Assembly (NCBI RefSeq): GCF_005405385.1
Contig: NZ_BJDY01000002.1
Coordinates: 558,001 to 622,000 of the forward strand
Reading direction: 5' to 3'
Length of the DNA: 64,000 bases
DNA from: Lactiplantibacillus mudanjiangensis
Lineage (GTDB): Bacteria > Bacillota > Bacilli > Lactobacillales > Lactobacillaceae
Translations under genes and position numbers: made by a program
Shown: in pieces, positions 17,852-27,921 of the stretch
Numbering within the stretch: the stretch's first letter is position 1
How the letters are laid out: every line of letters begins with the position of its first letter
The notes under the pieces: model-generated
What the model was told of the DNA's origin: nothing
The model's input: only the letters and a program-made list of their open reading frames with translations
Databases searched by the model: none

Positions 17852-18877
17852 TTAAATAAAGGTAAACGGATCCGTATTTAATTGGGACGCAACTACTGAT
17901 AATGACCACTGATTTTCAGCTTGCCATTTTTTAAACAAGCGCGTTAATTGTGGTTTACAAATGCTTTCAATATGGTGACCAGGATCAATGACTGAAATTC
18001 CCGCTGCCAACATGTCATGACCTGTATGGTAGTAAACATCGCCAGTGACATAAACTTGGGCGCCTTGTTGTTGGGCAGTTTGATAAAATTTACCCCCATC
18101 ACCACCAAGTACCGCCACTCGCTGAATGAGTTGATCGGGTTGATTACTGATTAAGCGTAACCCATCAACATGAAAGGCCGCCTTACAAGCTAGCGCAAAA
18201 TTTTGCACCGTCATTGGTTTGACTAAATCACCGATGCGACCCATCGCGTATTGTTTACCACCGGTTAACAATGGTGTCACTTGATAATCCCAATTATCAA
18301 CCCCCACCAAGCCCGTAATGGCCGTCACTGCCGCTGACAAATCAGCTTTCAATAAATCAACGCTGAATTGTTCACCAGAATTTAACGCATAGCGATCAAC
18401 TTGGGCCTGATGCTGGCTAACCAAACATTCTTGGACCATTTCAGCTTGAGCTGCTGGTACAGTAACCGTCAATTTGACTGCCGGTTCGCGGTAGCCAGGC
18501 ACTAACCCAGTTACATGTTGCAGTTGCAGGGCTTGGGCTAACCAATCATTCATGCCACCTTCAGCGCAATCCAAGTTTGTATGCGCTGCGTAGACCAAGA
18601 TATGATGTGCTGCAATTTTGCCATACATCGCTTTTTGAGGTTCTTGATAATCTAAGTTATCTGCTGGCCGAAACATGACTGGATGATGCGCAAAAATCAT
18701 ATCCGCCCCAACCGCAATCGCTTCATCGACAACTTCTGGTCGTACATCCAGGGTCACTAAGACTTTATGAATTTCTTGTTGCGGATCACCAATTTGTAAT
18801 CCCGTTGGATCATGATGCCATTTCAACTTCAATGGTGCAAATTCTTCAAATCGGGCAATTAATTCACTTGCCAGCAT
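17852..18877 (-). CDS. NIF3-like dinuclear metal-centre protein (YqfO family)
   Basis: 341-residue NIF3/DUF34 protein. Metal-ligand motifs FAHHPVMF (near 63), YAAHTNLD (near 97) and a late PGHHIES are present. The insert between the two conserved halves is the PII-like domain seen in Bacillus YqfO. Members form hexamers; the reaction is not firmly established despite the historical name GTP cyclohydrolase 1 type 2. The start overlaps the end of trmK by 14 bases, a conserved pairing. Confidence 0.9.
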   Translation of the reverse strand: MLASELIARFEEFAPLKLKWHHDPTGLQIGDPQQEIHKVLVTLDVRPEVVDEAIAVGADMIFAHHPVMFRPADNLDYQEPQKAMYGKIAAHHILVYAAHTNLDCAEGGMNDWLAQALQLQHVTGLVPGYREPAVKLTVTVPAAQAEMVQECLVSQHQAQVDRYALNSGEQFSVDLLKADLSAAVTAITGLVGVDNWDYQVTPLLTGGKQYAMGRIGDLVKPMTVQNFALACKAAFHVDGLRLISNQPDQLIQRVAVLGGDGGKFYQTAQQQGAQVYVTGDVYYHTGHDMLAAGISVIDPGHHIESICKPQLTRLFKKWQAENQWSLSVVASQLNTDPFTFI

Positions 18878-19571
18878 CTTCCAAGACTCCTTTGATTAAA
18901 GTAATTTTAGCCTGTGCCGCGGCTAAATGTGCCGTCGGTTCAACTTTAGCTTGTTGCATTTGTTGAACTGCTTGCTGGGCACGAGCTAATTCATGTTGCC
19001 ATTTGGCGATAAAAACCGGCGACTTTTCGGCTAATAAGAATGGCCCAAATAACGTTTCAGCAGGCGAATACGTTACCGGGGTTGTCGCCCGATCGGCCAC
19101 TAAGATTTCATACGTATGGCCATCTTCAGCTAAGATCCGTTCATCAACCAACTCAAAGCCATTTTGACTCAACCACTCACGGACCGTTGCCGCACCAACA
19201 TTTGGTTGCAAGATTAGCCGCTTGACACCAACTAATTGCGCCGGGCCTTGCGTCAAAATCTGTCGAATCAATGGGCCACCCATCCCAGCAATCGTAATCG
19301 TATCGATATGATCATCTGGCTCAATGGCGGCCAATCCATCGGCTAACCGTGGGTGCACAAGTTCTGATAAGGCTAATTTCTGAATTTCATGATGGGCATT
19401 TTCATAGGGGCCACGAACCACTTCGCCTGCTACCGCGTAACTAATTTGCTTTTTTAACGCCAAATGCGCGGGTAAATAGGCATGGTCCGACCCAATATCT
19501 GCGATTCGGGCGCCAGATGGCACAAACGCCCCCACTGTCGCTAATCGTTTTGATAACTGTTTGGCATCCAC
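18864..19571 (-). CDS. trmK: tRNA (adenine(22)-N1)-methyltransferase TrmK
   Basis: 235-residue class-I SAM methyltransferase making m1A22 in tRNA. Visible motifs are IADIGSDHAYLPAHLA (SAM motif I, near 23) and TITIAGMGGPLIRQIL (near 90), followed by RLILQPNVGAATVREWL, all characteristic of YqfN/TrmK. A GTG start at 19569-19571 fits AAGGGG at eight bases; the ATG two codons earlier is only two bases from it. It is coupled to the downstream NIF3-like gene by overlap. Confidence 0.93.
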   Translation of the reverse strand: MDAKQLSKRLATVGAFVPSGARIADIGSDHAYLPAHLALKKQISYAVAGEVVRGPYENAHHEIQKLALSELVHPRLADGLAAIEPDDHIDTITIAGMGGPLIRQILTQGPAQLVGVKRLILQPNVGAATVREWLSQNGFELVDERILAEDGHTYEILVADRATTPVTYSPAETLFGPFLLAEKSPVFIAKWQHELARAQQAVQQMQQAKVEPTAHLAAAQAKITLIKGVLEDAGK

Positions 19572-19794
19572 CGACATAACCCCTTTAATAAATTATAGTT
19601 AATCTCTGCTTTTATTTTAACATGCACACACCAGGATTAACGATTTACAACTAATAATTTATGATTTTATTGCGGTTAAAAACATAAATTCTGCTGAAGA
19701 CAACTAAGATTTCATTAACATCCGGTTAACCCACCAACGAACATGGCATAATAAAACAATGGCTAAAAATTAGACAGAAAGCTTGCGTTCACTT

Positions 19795-20985
19795 ATGTTA
19801 AAGAAATCGACCTTAACTGCCCCACAATTCTTGCTAGGGCTCAAGCTCTTGGCCATCTTACCGCCGGTTGGCATCGGCTGGTTAATTTATTTAAGTCGCT
19901 GGCAATGGCTACGACTATTTCGGCATCCCAAGAATATTTGGCATGACCAAATGCTTTTATTTATTTTATTATTACTCGGCATTACCGGGCTCAATTTGAA
20001 TCATCACGATTATCGTAGTGTCTTGCTCTCGGCCATGATGTTAATCGTCCTAATGAACTTGTGGTTGCTATGTCGGCAATCGGCTCATTTGATTACCTTA
20101 GCCCAAATTCGCCAGTTCATTATTCAGTTTGGCGTGTACATCACCATCAGTGGCAATCTCTTCCAATGGCTCAATCAGTGGATTACCTTACCAAACTGGG
20201 TGAAATTTTTAGTGGGTGACCTCTTATGGGGCTACGCGGCTAATCAAGATCGGCTCTTTGGTTCTGCTTACAATCCCAATGATGCCTGTTTTTTGTTACT
20301 CATCGCGTTAGGCCTTAGTTTGGCGCAGTTCAAGACACCGACCGCCCTAGATCGGCTCACTTCTCGACAGCGCCTCTTGAATTGGCTAACAGTCGGCTTG
20401 TTGATGTTAGGCATTTACCAGACACAGTCGCGTACCGGACTCATCTTGATGGTTATTCTCGTCTTATGGACCAGCTATCATTTAAACTGGCGCTACGGAC
20501 TACTGACAACCGGGATTGTCGGCCTAATCAGTGCCCTGGCTTTAAACTGGTTACCACGTAGCTATTCCTGGGAAACTGGCTTAACGTCACGATTGACCAT
20601 TTGGAAAAATAGTTTAGCACTCTTCAAAGATGCACCGTGGTTAGGTGTAACTTATTTTGGTTTCGCGCCACAATACTTAAAATTAACTGGAACTTACGTG
20701 CCTCATGCCCATGATATTTTGATCATGTTACTAGCGTCATTCGGGCTACTTGGCGGCCTCGGATTTTTGGCATTAGTTATCGCTAACGGCTGGGCATTCA
20801 CCAAGCATTGGCGTCGACCAACATTGCCCAACTTACGTTACTTCGGCATGACCCTGCCGATTATCTTAGCTTATGGCTTAACGGATTTCGTTTTGTCTTC
20901 TTTACAAGTCTTAATCATTGTTTTAATTCTCGTGGCATACTGGCGCTATGAGCAACAGCACCCTAGTTTCTCAACCACAATTTGA
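19795..20985 (+). CDS. O-antigen ligase / polysaccharide polymerase-like membrane protein
   Basis: 396 residues with roughly ten membrane helices. The loop QTQSRTGLILMVILVLW, then RLTIWKNSLALFKDAPWLGV and a periplasm-side type loop ending VPHAHDILIMLLASFG, resembles the Wzy/WaaL family that polymerises or ligates surface glycans. It is the only plus-strand gene between 1 and 32 kb and has no glycosyltransferase neighbours, so it is an orphan. The start is uncertain: ATG at 19795, or TTG at 19783 directly after AGAAAG. A shared terminator follows at 20989-21031. Substrate unknown. Confidence 0.75.
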   Translation: MLKKSTLTAPQFLLGLKLLAILPPVGIGWLIYLSRWQWLRLFRHPKNIWHDQMLLFILLLLGITGLNLNHHDYRSVLLSAMMLIVLMNLWLLCRQSAHLITLAQIRQFIIQFGVYITISGNLFQWLNQWITLPNWVKFLVGDLLWGYAANQDRLFGSAYNPNDACFLLLIALGLSLAQFKTPTALDRLTSRQRLLNWLTVGLLMLGIYQTQSRTGLILMVILVLWTSYHLNWRYGLLTTGIVGLISALALNWLPRSYSWETGLTSRLTIWKNSLALFKDAPWLGVTYFGFAPQYLKLTGTYVPHAHDILIMLLASFGLLGGLGFLALVIANGWAFTKHWRRPTLPNLRYFGMTLPIILAYGLTDFVLSSLQVLIIVLILVAYWRYEQQHPSFSTTI

Positions 20986-20988
20986 CAC

Positions 20989-21031
20989 AAAAAGGACCGC
21001 GACTACCTTCATCGGTAATCGCGGCCTTTTT
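20989..21031. terminator. Bidirectional terminator between the polymerase-like gene and rpoD
   Basis: AAAAAGGACCGCGACTACC and GGTAATCGCGGCCTTTTT form a nearly perfect stem with A and T tracts on both sides. It can end both converging transcripts. Confidence 0.9.
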
Positions 21032-21039
21032 GCGTGATG

Positions 21040-22143
21040 CTATTCCAAGAAATCTTTTAATTGTTTACTGCGTGATGGGTGGCGTAACTTCCGCAACGCC
21101 TTGGCTTCGATTTGACGAATCCGTTCCCGAGTTACACCGAAGACTTTCCCAACTTCTTCCAAAGTCCGGGTCCGGCCATCATCCAAACCGAAACGTAACC
21201 GTAAGACGTTTTCTTCCCGATCCGTTAAGGTATCAAGGACGCCTTCCAATTGTTCCTTCAATAATTCATAAGCTGCTGCATCGGCTGGTGAGGTCGCATC
21301 TTGGTCTTCAATGAAGTCACCCAAATGCGAATCATCTTCTTCACCGATTGGGGTTTCCAATGAAACAGGTTCTTGCGCAATCTTCAAGATTTCACGAACC
21401 TTTTCCGTTGGCATATCCATTTCAGCCCCGATTTCTTCCGGTGTTGGTTCCCGGCCTAAATCTTGCAACAATTGCCGTTGAATCCGGATTAACTTGTTAA
21501 TCGTTTCAACCATGTGCACAGGAATCCGAATCGTCCGTGCTTGGTCAGCAATGGCCCGCGTAATCGCTTGACGAATCCACCAAGTGGCATACGTTGAGAA
21601 CTTAAACCCTTTACGGTAATCAAACTTTTCGACGGCCTTCATCAAGCCCATGTTTCCTTCTTGAATTAAATCCAAGAATTGCATGCCCCGACCAACGTAC
21701 CGTTTAGCAATTGAAACAACCAACCGCAAGTTAGCTTCTGCTAATTCTTGTTTGGCTTCTTCGTCGCCTTGTTCGATCCGTAAGGCTAACGCAACTTCTT
21801 CATCAGCGGTTAACAAGTCAACCCGACCAATTTCTTTCAAGTACATCCGGACTGGATCATTAATCTTAATCCCAGTCGCAGAACCAGCACTCTTTAATTC
21901 AGATTTAGTGACCGTTTTAACACTCTTAACGGCCCGCGCATCAGGATCACCGTTTTCATCGACGACACTAATCCCAGCATCTTCCACCTTTTGTAATAAC
22001 TTATCAATGGCCGTTGCATCTAATTTATAAGGTGCAGCCAATTTATCTGACAAGTCATCATACTTAATGCTACCCGTTTTCTTGAATTCTTTGATAAAAG
22101 CTTTAACAGCTTTGTCATAATCCGTGGTTGTTGATTTTGCCAT
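21040..22143 (-). CDS. rpoD: Primary sigma factor RpoD/SigA
   Basis: 367-residue sigma-70. Region 1.2 begins at [14 protein letters not shown]. Region 2 contains [59 protein letters not shown] split across core binding and -10 recognition. Region 4.2 ends with [23 protein letters not shown] for -35 recognition. A Lys-rich N-terminal region 1.1 is short, as in Firmicutes. It lies 12 bp after dnaG with a GGAGG site and forms the dnaG-rpoD part of the macromolecular synthesis operon; rpsU is separate here (32237). Confidence 0.98.
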   Translation of the reverse strand: MAKSTTTDYDKAVKAFIKEFKKTGSIKYDDLSDKLAAPYKLDATAIDKLLQKVEDAGISVVDENGDPDARAVKSVKTVTKSELKSAGSATGIKINDPVRMYLKEIGRVDLLTADEEVALALRIEQGDEEAKQELAEANLRLVVSIAKRYVGRGMQFLDLIQEGNMGLMKAVEKFDYRKGFKFSTYATWWIRQAITRAIADQARTIRIPVHMVETINKLIRIQRQLLQDLGREPTPEEIGAEMDMPTEKVREILKIAQEPVSLETPIGEEDDSHLGDFIEDQDATSPADAAAYELLKEQLEGVLDTLTDREENVLRLRFGLDDGRTRTLEEVGKVFGVTRERIRQIEAKALRKLRHPSRSKQLKDFLE

Positions 22144-22155
22144 GAAGTGGACCTC

Positions 22156-24060
22156 CTATAAGCTATTCGCTTGTTTAACTTGTTGTTGTTGACGATATAA
22201 TTCAATTAATTCCAACGTCAATTGTTGGACTAAATCCTGATTACCTAATTGTTTAGCGGCAGTGAGTTCAGTCTGCTTACGACTGATCTGTTCCGCCACA
22301 GGATGCTGATTCATAATGACATTAACTAAATCCGCAATTTCTTCAGTTGACGTTTCAGTCGCAATATCTTTGAATTCTAAACTAGTCACCACTTGTTTTA
22401 AACGGCTATCGGTCATAAAATCCGTGAAACTCGCGAGGTCAAATTGACGATGATTATCAAAATAAGCTTCAGCCTCCGTCAACACGTTTTGATAGTCATC
22501 ATGAACGAAATGAAAATCAGCTAACGCCATCACCCGTAACCAGACATCGTGATCGTGCAATAATCGGAACAAGAGTAATTGCTCCGCTCGCTCGACACGA
22601 CTCAATGGCACATTATTGATCTGCTGCGATTGTTGTTGCGGTGTCGCGACCGCCTCATCTAACTCCGGCGGCGGTGGCGTTAAACCGGTCGCTTCTGGCG
22701 GCAAACTTGGTGCCGCCTGGGTTGGTTTCCGATGAACGGTTTGACTCCCAACCACTGAACGCAATTGTTGCCGCAAATCAGCTTTATCCAAGCCAAATTC
22801 TTGGACCAATTGATTGAGATATAAATCCTGCTCAACTGGTGACGACAATTGTGCCAGCTGTTTCAACACAGCTTCTAGATAAGTTAATTGATCTTGTGTA
22901 TTTTGTAAATTTAAATCACGACGTAAATACCGCATCTCAAAAGCCGTGGGTGTTTGTTTGCCATTGTCAAAGACTTGGACAAACTTTTCTTTCCCCGCAG
23001 CACGTAAGTACTCATCGGGGTCCATTCCATCAGGCATCTGAACGACACCTAATTTTAACCGACTTTGCGATCCCAGTAATTTTAAAGCGCGATCGGTCGC
23101 TTTTTGACCAGGCATGTCACTGTCATAACAAATATACAGCTGATCGGTGACCCGTTCTAACATGTAGATCTGCTCATTGGTTAAACTGGTCCCCATCGAG
23201 GCGACTCCGTTTTGAATGCCGGCACGGTAAGCCGCAATGACATCCATGAACCCTTCAAACAAAATGACTTGCTTGCGTTGACGAATCACCCCGCGCGCTA
23301 AATCAAAGTTAAAGAGCACTGATCGTTTATTGAACAACTTGGTTTCCGGACTGTTCAGATACTTAGGTTCATCAGGTGATTTCGTTAAAATCCGCCCTGA
23401 AAACGCGATAACGCGTCCACTGGCATCTTTAATCGGAAATAAGACCCGATCTACAAACCGATCACGCAACTCACCAGCCTGATTTTCGATAAACAATCCT
23501 GACTGTCGTAACAATTGATAGTCCGTCTTATGGGCCTTAAAAAAATCGAGTAATAATTGATTTTTCGGCGCATAACCAATACCAAACGTTGCGATGGTTT
23601 CATCATCTAAGCCCCGCTCATGTAAATAAGCTAACGCCGGTTCACCTAATTCGGTATTCACCAAAATATGTTGATACATCTTGGCACTATCGGCATAGAG
23701 ACTTAACAGATCGCTTTGTAATTGATCTTTAGGTTGGGCAGACTTAGCTTGCGCCGTATAAGTTGCCGGTAAATCAATGTGACCAAAATCAGCCACTTTG
23801 GCAACGGCTTCCGGAAAACTAAGATTTTCCAGTTCCATGATAAATGAAAAGACGTTACCACCGCGACCACAACTAAAACAATGAAAAATCTGTTTCGGTT
23901 CATTCACCGAAAATGAGGGTGTCCGTTCTTCATGGAACGGACATAACCCGAATAAGTTCTTGCCGGCTTTTTTCAGCTGGACGTATTGACCGATAAAATC
24001 CGCAATATTCACTGATGAGCGAACTTCATCGACCTTTTCTTCGGGAATCAAACTGGCCAC
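22156..24060 (-). CDS. dnaG: DNA primase DnaG
   Basis: 634-residue primase making RNA primers at the fork. The N-terminal CHC2 zinc motif (CPFHEERTPSFSV ... HCFSCG) falls near residues 40-65. The TOPRIM catalytic core includes ILFEGFMDVIAAYRAG near 260 and YICYDSDMPGQKA near 305. A proline-rich linker (about 450-485) leads to the helicase-binding C-terminal domain. A GTG start at 24058-24060 follows a GGGGTGG site; the frame stays open for 57 more codons upstream, but that part is not primase-like. The upstream side carries repeat copy 3. Confidence 0.96.
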   Translation of the reverse strand: MASLIPEEKVDEVRSSVNIADFIGQYVQLKKAGKNLFGLCPFHEERTPSFSVNEPKQIFHCFSCGRGGNVFSFIMELENLSFPEAVAKVADFGHIDLPATYTAQAKSAQPKDQLQSDLLSLYADSAKMYQHILVNTELGEPALAYLHERGLDDETIATFGIGYAPKNQLLLDFFKAHKTDYQLLRQSGLFIENQAGELRDRFVDRVLFPIKDASGRVIAFSGRILTKSPDEPKYLNSPETKLFNKRSVLFNFDLARGVIRQRKQVILFEGFMDVIAAYRAGIQNGVASMGTSLTNEQIYMLERVTDQLYICYDSDMPGQKATDRALKLLGSQSRLKLGVVQMPDGMDPDEYLRAAGKEKFVQVFDNGKQTPTAFEMRYLRRDLNLQNTQDQLTYLEAVLKQLAQLSSPVEQDLYLNQLVQEFGLDKADLRQQLRSVVGSQTVHRKPTQAAPSLPPEATGLTPPPPELDEAVATPQQQSQQINNVPLSRVERAEQLLLFRLLHDHDVWLRVMALADFHFVHDDYQNVLTEAEAYFDNHRQFDLASFTDFMTDSRLKQVVTSLEFKDIATETSTEEIADLVNVIMNQHPVAEQISRKQTELTAAKQLGNQDLVQQLTLELIELYRQQQQVKQANSL

Positions 24061-24254
24061 TCTGCCACCCCATTTCTGACATTTAGCGCCAACAAAATCA
24101 CAAAAATCCGCCAAGCATTGAAAAGCCGCATCACAAAAATGAGATGCGACTATTAACGTGCGAATTTCTACAAAATATAGCTTACCACAAGGTTGACAGG
24201 TCTGCAACAATAAGTTTCGCTTATTAAACACTTTGGCAATTTATGTCTTGATAA

Positions 24255-24602
24255 TTAAAGGTTGAAAGCTAAATATGACCGTAGCAGTCAATCAATATGA
24301 CTAAATTAGCCATTTATGCTAGTCCGCGATTCTGTCCTGACTCCGGTCGTATTACGAGCACAAATCGACCTAGTGATCACTAATATAACCGAGTGATCAC
24401 TAATATAACCGAGTGAGCTCACATTGAGCCCAGCCGTGGGAACTCTTAGCGATTTTATCGCTTAGAGTTCGGCGCTTTTAAAACGCGGTGTTGGCGGTTT
24501 AAAACAACGGTTCAGACCGCTCTTTGGCTGAACCGGTCCTTCCCACAGCGTTCCGGCCCAATGTGGGCGAACGGAGAGGTGGCAAATTGGTCTACCTTTA
24601 AA
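24255..24602 (+). repeat. MITE-like non-coding element, copy 3 (internally deleted)
   Basis: Left end TTAAAGGTTGAAAGCTA (24255-24271) matches the terminal repeat of copy 1 and has the copy-1 right-end form GCTA. The right end keeps only ACCTTTAA (24595-24602). The left half, which forms the long paired arm in copies 1 and 2, is missing. The right half (from CACATTGAGCCCAGCCGTGGG) is well kept. A 20-bp unit GTGATCACTAATATAACCGA is duplicated in tandem at 24373-24392 and 24393-24412 where the other copies have their promoter-like segment. No flanking direct repeat was found. Confidence 0.85.
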
Positions 24603-24608
24603 TCATAG

Positions 24609-24652
24609 CAAAAAAGAACAAGGCAACTCACCCTAGTGAGACCTTGTTCTTC
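24609..24652 (-). terminator. Intrinsic terminator of glyS
   Basis: Stem AAGAACAAGG (24615-24624) / CCTTGTTCTT (24643-24652), followed on the minus strand by TTTTTT. It ends the glyQ-glyS transcript 18 bp after the stop codon and lies six bases from the right end of repeat copy 3. Confidence 0.9.
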
Positions 24653-24670
24653 ATTATAAGACGTTTTACC

Positions 24671-26755
24671 CTATTTCACGATTAATTGGTTCAAGTCACC
24701 CATGACGTTGATCATCCGCGCAATAATTAATAATTGCGTCAAATGATTGTCACGGATTTTTTCGTCTTCACTCATAACCATCGTTTGTTCGAAATAATCC
24801 ACGATCAATGGCCGTAACCCCGCCAAAGCTTGGAAACGATCGCCCATGCTCATCGCTGGGGTAACCGTGGTCTTCAATTTTTCAACGGCATCATACAAAC
24901 GTTGTTCCGCATCATTTTCAAATAAAGCTGGGTCAACTTGTAAGTCCGCAATATCATGATCTGCTTTAGCCGTAATCCGAAGTAAACGCGTGAATGCTTC
25001 AATCGTTTCCCGGAATTCAGGATCGTCTTGATGCTTATTCAAGACATCGGCTGCTTTGAACATTTCGCGGATATCTTGACGACTACCTTTAATAACCGTG
25101 TCAACAATATCATAACGTAATTGATGGTTGCTGAACCATTGCTTAACCCGATCCGTTAAGAAGTCGGCTACCGATTGCGTTTGTTCGCCGAAATCTAAGT
25201 CAAAGGTGGCATCATGGGCCACTAATTCAGCTTGGATCGCTTGTTCGAGTTCTTTAATTGGGAAGTCCCAACCTTGATCACGGACAATCCGAACGATCCC
25301 AAAGGCTTGACGACGCAAGGCAAATGGATCATTAGACCCACTAGGAGTTAACCCAACAGCGAAGAAACTAGTGATAGAATCAATCTTATCAGCTAAAGCC
25401 AAAACAGCGCCAACTTTTGATTTTGGCAGATCACCATCAGCACTGGTCGGCATGTAATGTTCCCGAATAGCTTGAGCTACAGCTGGGTTTTCACCCTTCA
25501 AGACGGCATACTTTTCACCCATTACCCCTTGTAATTCAGGGAATTCGCCAACCATCCCAGTCACGAGGTCAAATTTATAAATTTGAGCAGCTCGGTGAAC
25601 TTGGTTAATTTCGGTTTCGCTCAAGCCAAAGTGCTTGGCTAAAAAGTCGCCGATAACCATGACCCGTTGCATCTTTTCATACATCGTCCCGATCTTGTCA
25701 TGGAAACTAACCTTCTTCAAACGTTCCACGTATTCTTGGATCGAATGTTGTTGGTCTTCATGATAGAAGAAAGCAGCGTCTTCCAAACGCGCCGTTAAGA
25801 CCTTTTGATTTCCTAACGCGACATTTTGCAGATGTTCTGTGTTCCCATTACGAACCGAAACAAAGTGTGGCAACAAGTTGTCATCAGCATCGGTCACATA
25901 GAAGAACCGTTGATGGTCACGCATTGACGTAATTAACACTTCATCAGGAATTGGCAAATACTTCGTGTCGAAATCACCGGCAAAAGCGGTTGGATATTCA
26001 ACTAAGTTGTTAACTTCTTCCAACAAGTCTTCGTTAACCACAATATGCCAATCATGATCTTTAGCTAACGTGGCGATTTGTTCGCGAATCTTGGCCTTCC
26101 GTTTGTCGGCATCGGCAATGACAAAAACGTCCGCTAAAGTGGTTTCATAGTCAGCGGCTTGCTTGATTTCTACATCATGGCCCAAGAAACGATGACCACG
26201 ACTCACACGACCAGCTGCCACATCCAAAATTTGAATTGGGACAATTTCATCATCTAATAATGAAACCATCCAACGAATAGGCCGAATATACTTGAAGCTA
26301 AACGTTGACCATTTCATCATGGTTGGGAAGTTCATCTTGGTGATGACCGCCTTAATCCCATCTGCTAAGACATCCTTAGCGGCTTTACCAGCCGTGAAGG
26401 TTTGAACGAAGACATATGGCGTGCCCTTAATTTCTTTAAAGACAATATCATCGGTTGAAGCGCCTTGGCCTTTAGAAAACCCAATCGCAGCCTTAGTCCA
26501 GTTACCATCAGCGTCTTGGGCGATTTTTTTAGCTGGTCCACGAACTTCTTTTTTCACATCCGCTTGTTTGTCGGCTAACCCTTCAATTTGAATTGCTAAG
26601 CGCCGCGGCGTTGAAAATAAATTAATTTGATCAAAATCTAACCGTTGTTCTTTTAAAAACGCGGTAACACGTTCCTTTAATTGCAAAATGCTAGGCGTTA
26701 CGACATGCGCTGGCATTTCTTCTAAACCAATTTCAAGTAAATAAGTTTTAGCCAT
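24671..26755 (-). CDS. glyS: Glycyl-tRNA synthetase beta subunit
   Basis: 694-residue beta subunit of the tetrameric bacterial GlyRS. The N-terminus YLLEIGLEEMPAHVV and the block MMKWSTFSFKYIRPIRWMVSLLDDEIVPI are diagnostic; an HD-like domain and a C-terminal anticodon-binding DALR-type domain follow. Length is as expected. The ATG overlaps the glyQ stop (TAATG), so translation is coupled. Controlled by the upstream glycine T-box. Confidence 0.97.
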   Translation of the reverse strand: MAKTYLLEIGLEEMPAHVVTPSILQLKERVTAFLKEQRLDFDQINLFSTPRRLAIQIEGLADKQADVKKEVRGPAKKIAQDADGNWTKAAIGFSKGQGASTDDIVFKEIKGTPYVFVQTFTAGKAAKDVLADGIKAVITKMNFPTMMKWSTFSFKYIRPIRWMVSLLDDEIVPIQILDVAAGRVSRGHRFLGHDVEIKQAADYETTLADVFVIADADKRKAKIREQIATLAKDHDWHIVVNEDLLEEVNNLVEYPTAFAGDFDTKYLPIPDEVLITSMRDHQRFFYVTDADDNLLPHFVSVRNGNTEHLQNVALGNQKVLTARLEDAAFFYHEDQQHSIQEYVERLKKVSFHDKIGTMYEKMQRVMVIGDFLAKHFGLSETEINQVHRAAQIYKFDLVTGMVGEFPELQGVMGEKYAVLKGENPAVAQAIREHYMPTSADGDLPKSKVGAVLALADKIDSITSFFAVGLTPSGSNDPFALRRQAFGIVRIVRDQGWDFPIKELEQAIQAELVAHDATFDLDFGEQTQSVADFLTDRVKQWFSNHQLRYDIVDTVIKGSRQDIREMFKAADVLNKHQDDPEFRETIEAFTRLLRITAKADHDIADLQVDPALFENDAEQRLYDAVEKLKTTVTPAMSMGDRFQALAGLRPLIVDYFEQTMVMSEDEKIRDNHLTQLLIIARMINVMGDLNQLIVK

Positions 26756-27654
26756 TATTCTGCCGCCTCCTGTGCATGTTTAAGTAATGGGAAGCCCCGT
26801 TTTTCACGTTGCGCCACAAATTCTTTGGCAATGGACTTGGCCATGTTCCGAATCCGGTCTAAGTAACCGGCCCGTTCCGTCACAGAAACCATCCCACGTG
26901 CATCCATCAAGTTAAAGGTATGGCTACACTTCAAGCAATAGTCATAGGCTGGATGAACCAACCCCGCCTTAATTTGGCGTTTGGCTTCTTTTTCATATTC
27001 ATCGAATAACATCAACAGCAAGTCTTCGTTGCTTTCTTCAAAGGCATAAGTTGAGTTTTCAAATTCTGGTTCCAAGAAGATATCGCCATATTTGACGCCA
27101 TCGCCCCATTCAAGATCGAAGACAGAATTGACATCTTGAATATAAGATGACAACCGTTCCAACCCATAAGTAATTTCAGACGTGACAGGATCAACTTCAA
27201 GACCCCCAACTTGTTGGAAGTAAGTGAATTGACTGATTTCCATCCCATCAAGCCAAACTTCCCAACCAACACCGGCACAACCCATTGATGGGTTTTCCCA
27301 GTTGTCTTCAACGAAACGAATATCATGTTCTAACGGATTAATCCCTAATTTTTCCAAACTTTGTAAGTACAAGTCTTGGATGTTTTCAGGTGAAGGCTTC
27401 ATCACGACTTGGAATTGATGATGTTGATATAACCGGTTTGGATTTTCACCGTACCGACCATCCGCTGGCCGCCGTGATGGTTCAACATAGGCCGCATTCC
27501 ATGGTTCGGGACCAATTGCACGTAAGAAGGTGTAAGGACTCATTGTCCCGGCCCCTTTTTCCGTATCGTAAGATTGCATTAACATACAACCTTGATCTGA
27601 CCAAAATTCTTGCAAGGTTAAGATAATCTCTTGCACTGATAACTTTTTGCTCAT
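26755..27654 (-). CDS. glyQ: Glycyl-tRNA synthetase alpha subunit
   Basis: 299-residue catalytic alpha subunit. [43 protein letters not shown] near the N-terminus is the class-II active-site start, and [28 protein letters not shown] lies near 140. The ATG at 27652-27654 follows GGGAGG; an upstream frame extension lies inside the T-box leader and is rejected. It forms an operon with glyS. Confidence 0.97.
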   Translation of the reverse strand: MSKKLSVQEIILTLQEFWSDQGCMLMQSYDTEKGAGTMSPYTFLRAIGPEPWNAAYVEPSRRPADGRYGENPNRLYQHHQFQVVMKPSPENIQDLYLQSLEKLGINPLEHDIRFVEDNWENPSMGCAGVGWEVWLDGMEISQFTYFQQVGGLEVDPVTSEITYGLERLSSYIQDVNSVFDLEWGDGVKYGDIFLEPEFENSTYAFEESNEDLLLMLFDEYEKEAKRQIKAGLVHPAYDYCLKCSHTFNLMDARGMVSVTERAGYLDRIRNMAKSIAKEFVAQREKRGFPLLKHAQEAAE

Positions 27655-27699
27655 TGTTTTCCTCCCAAAAATTAGTGACTGAATCCAGGTTAACCGCAC

Positions 27700-27915
27700 A
27701 AAAAAAGTCCCCTGCCGTTTCACAAAAAACGACATAGGGACGATTGATTTCGCGGTTCCACCCTACTTCTGAGGAAACCCTCAGCAGCTTGATTAATTGG
27801 TAAAAAGCTCCGAGAGCGCCAATCACGTCGTTAACTTAACCATTTCTCACCACCATGGTCTCACTTAAAGTCGTTCAACGTCACTTTCTCTCATCAACAC
27901 TTAACTATTCAGTTC
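27700..27915 (-). promoter_or_regulatory. Glycine T-box leader of glyQS
   Basis: On the minus strand AGGGTGGAACCGCG (27751-27764) is the conserved T-box/antiterminator sequence. It is followed by a long terminator hairpin (GTCCCTATGTCGTTT / AAACGGCAGGGGAC) and a T-run at 27700-27706. The upstream part forms the stem I region. A GGC triplet at 27818-27820 is a candidate glycine specifier, not proved. Uncharged tRNA-Gly would favour antitermination. Confidence 0.93.
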
Positions 27916-27921
27916 TTCATC

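Noticed and set aside
24061-24231. N-terminal extension of dnaG
   Set aside because: The frame is open but not primase-like; the GTG at 24058-24060 has a good site and gives the normal N-terminus. Promoter-like sequence lies in the extension.
24373-24412. Possible start of a CRISPR array (two identical 20-bp units)
   Set aside because: The units are directly adjacent with no spacer and no third copy; it is a tandem duplication in repeat copy 3. No cas genes are near.
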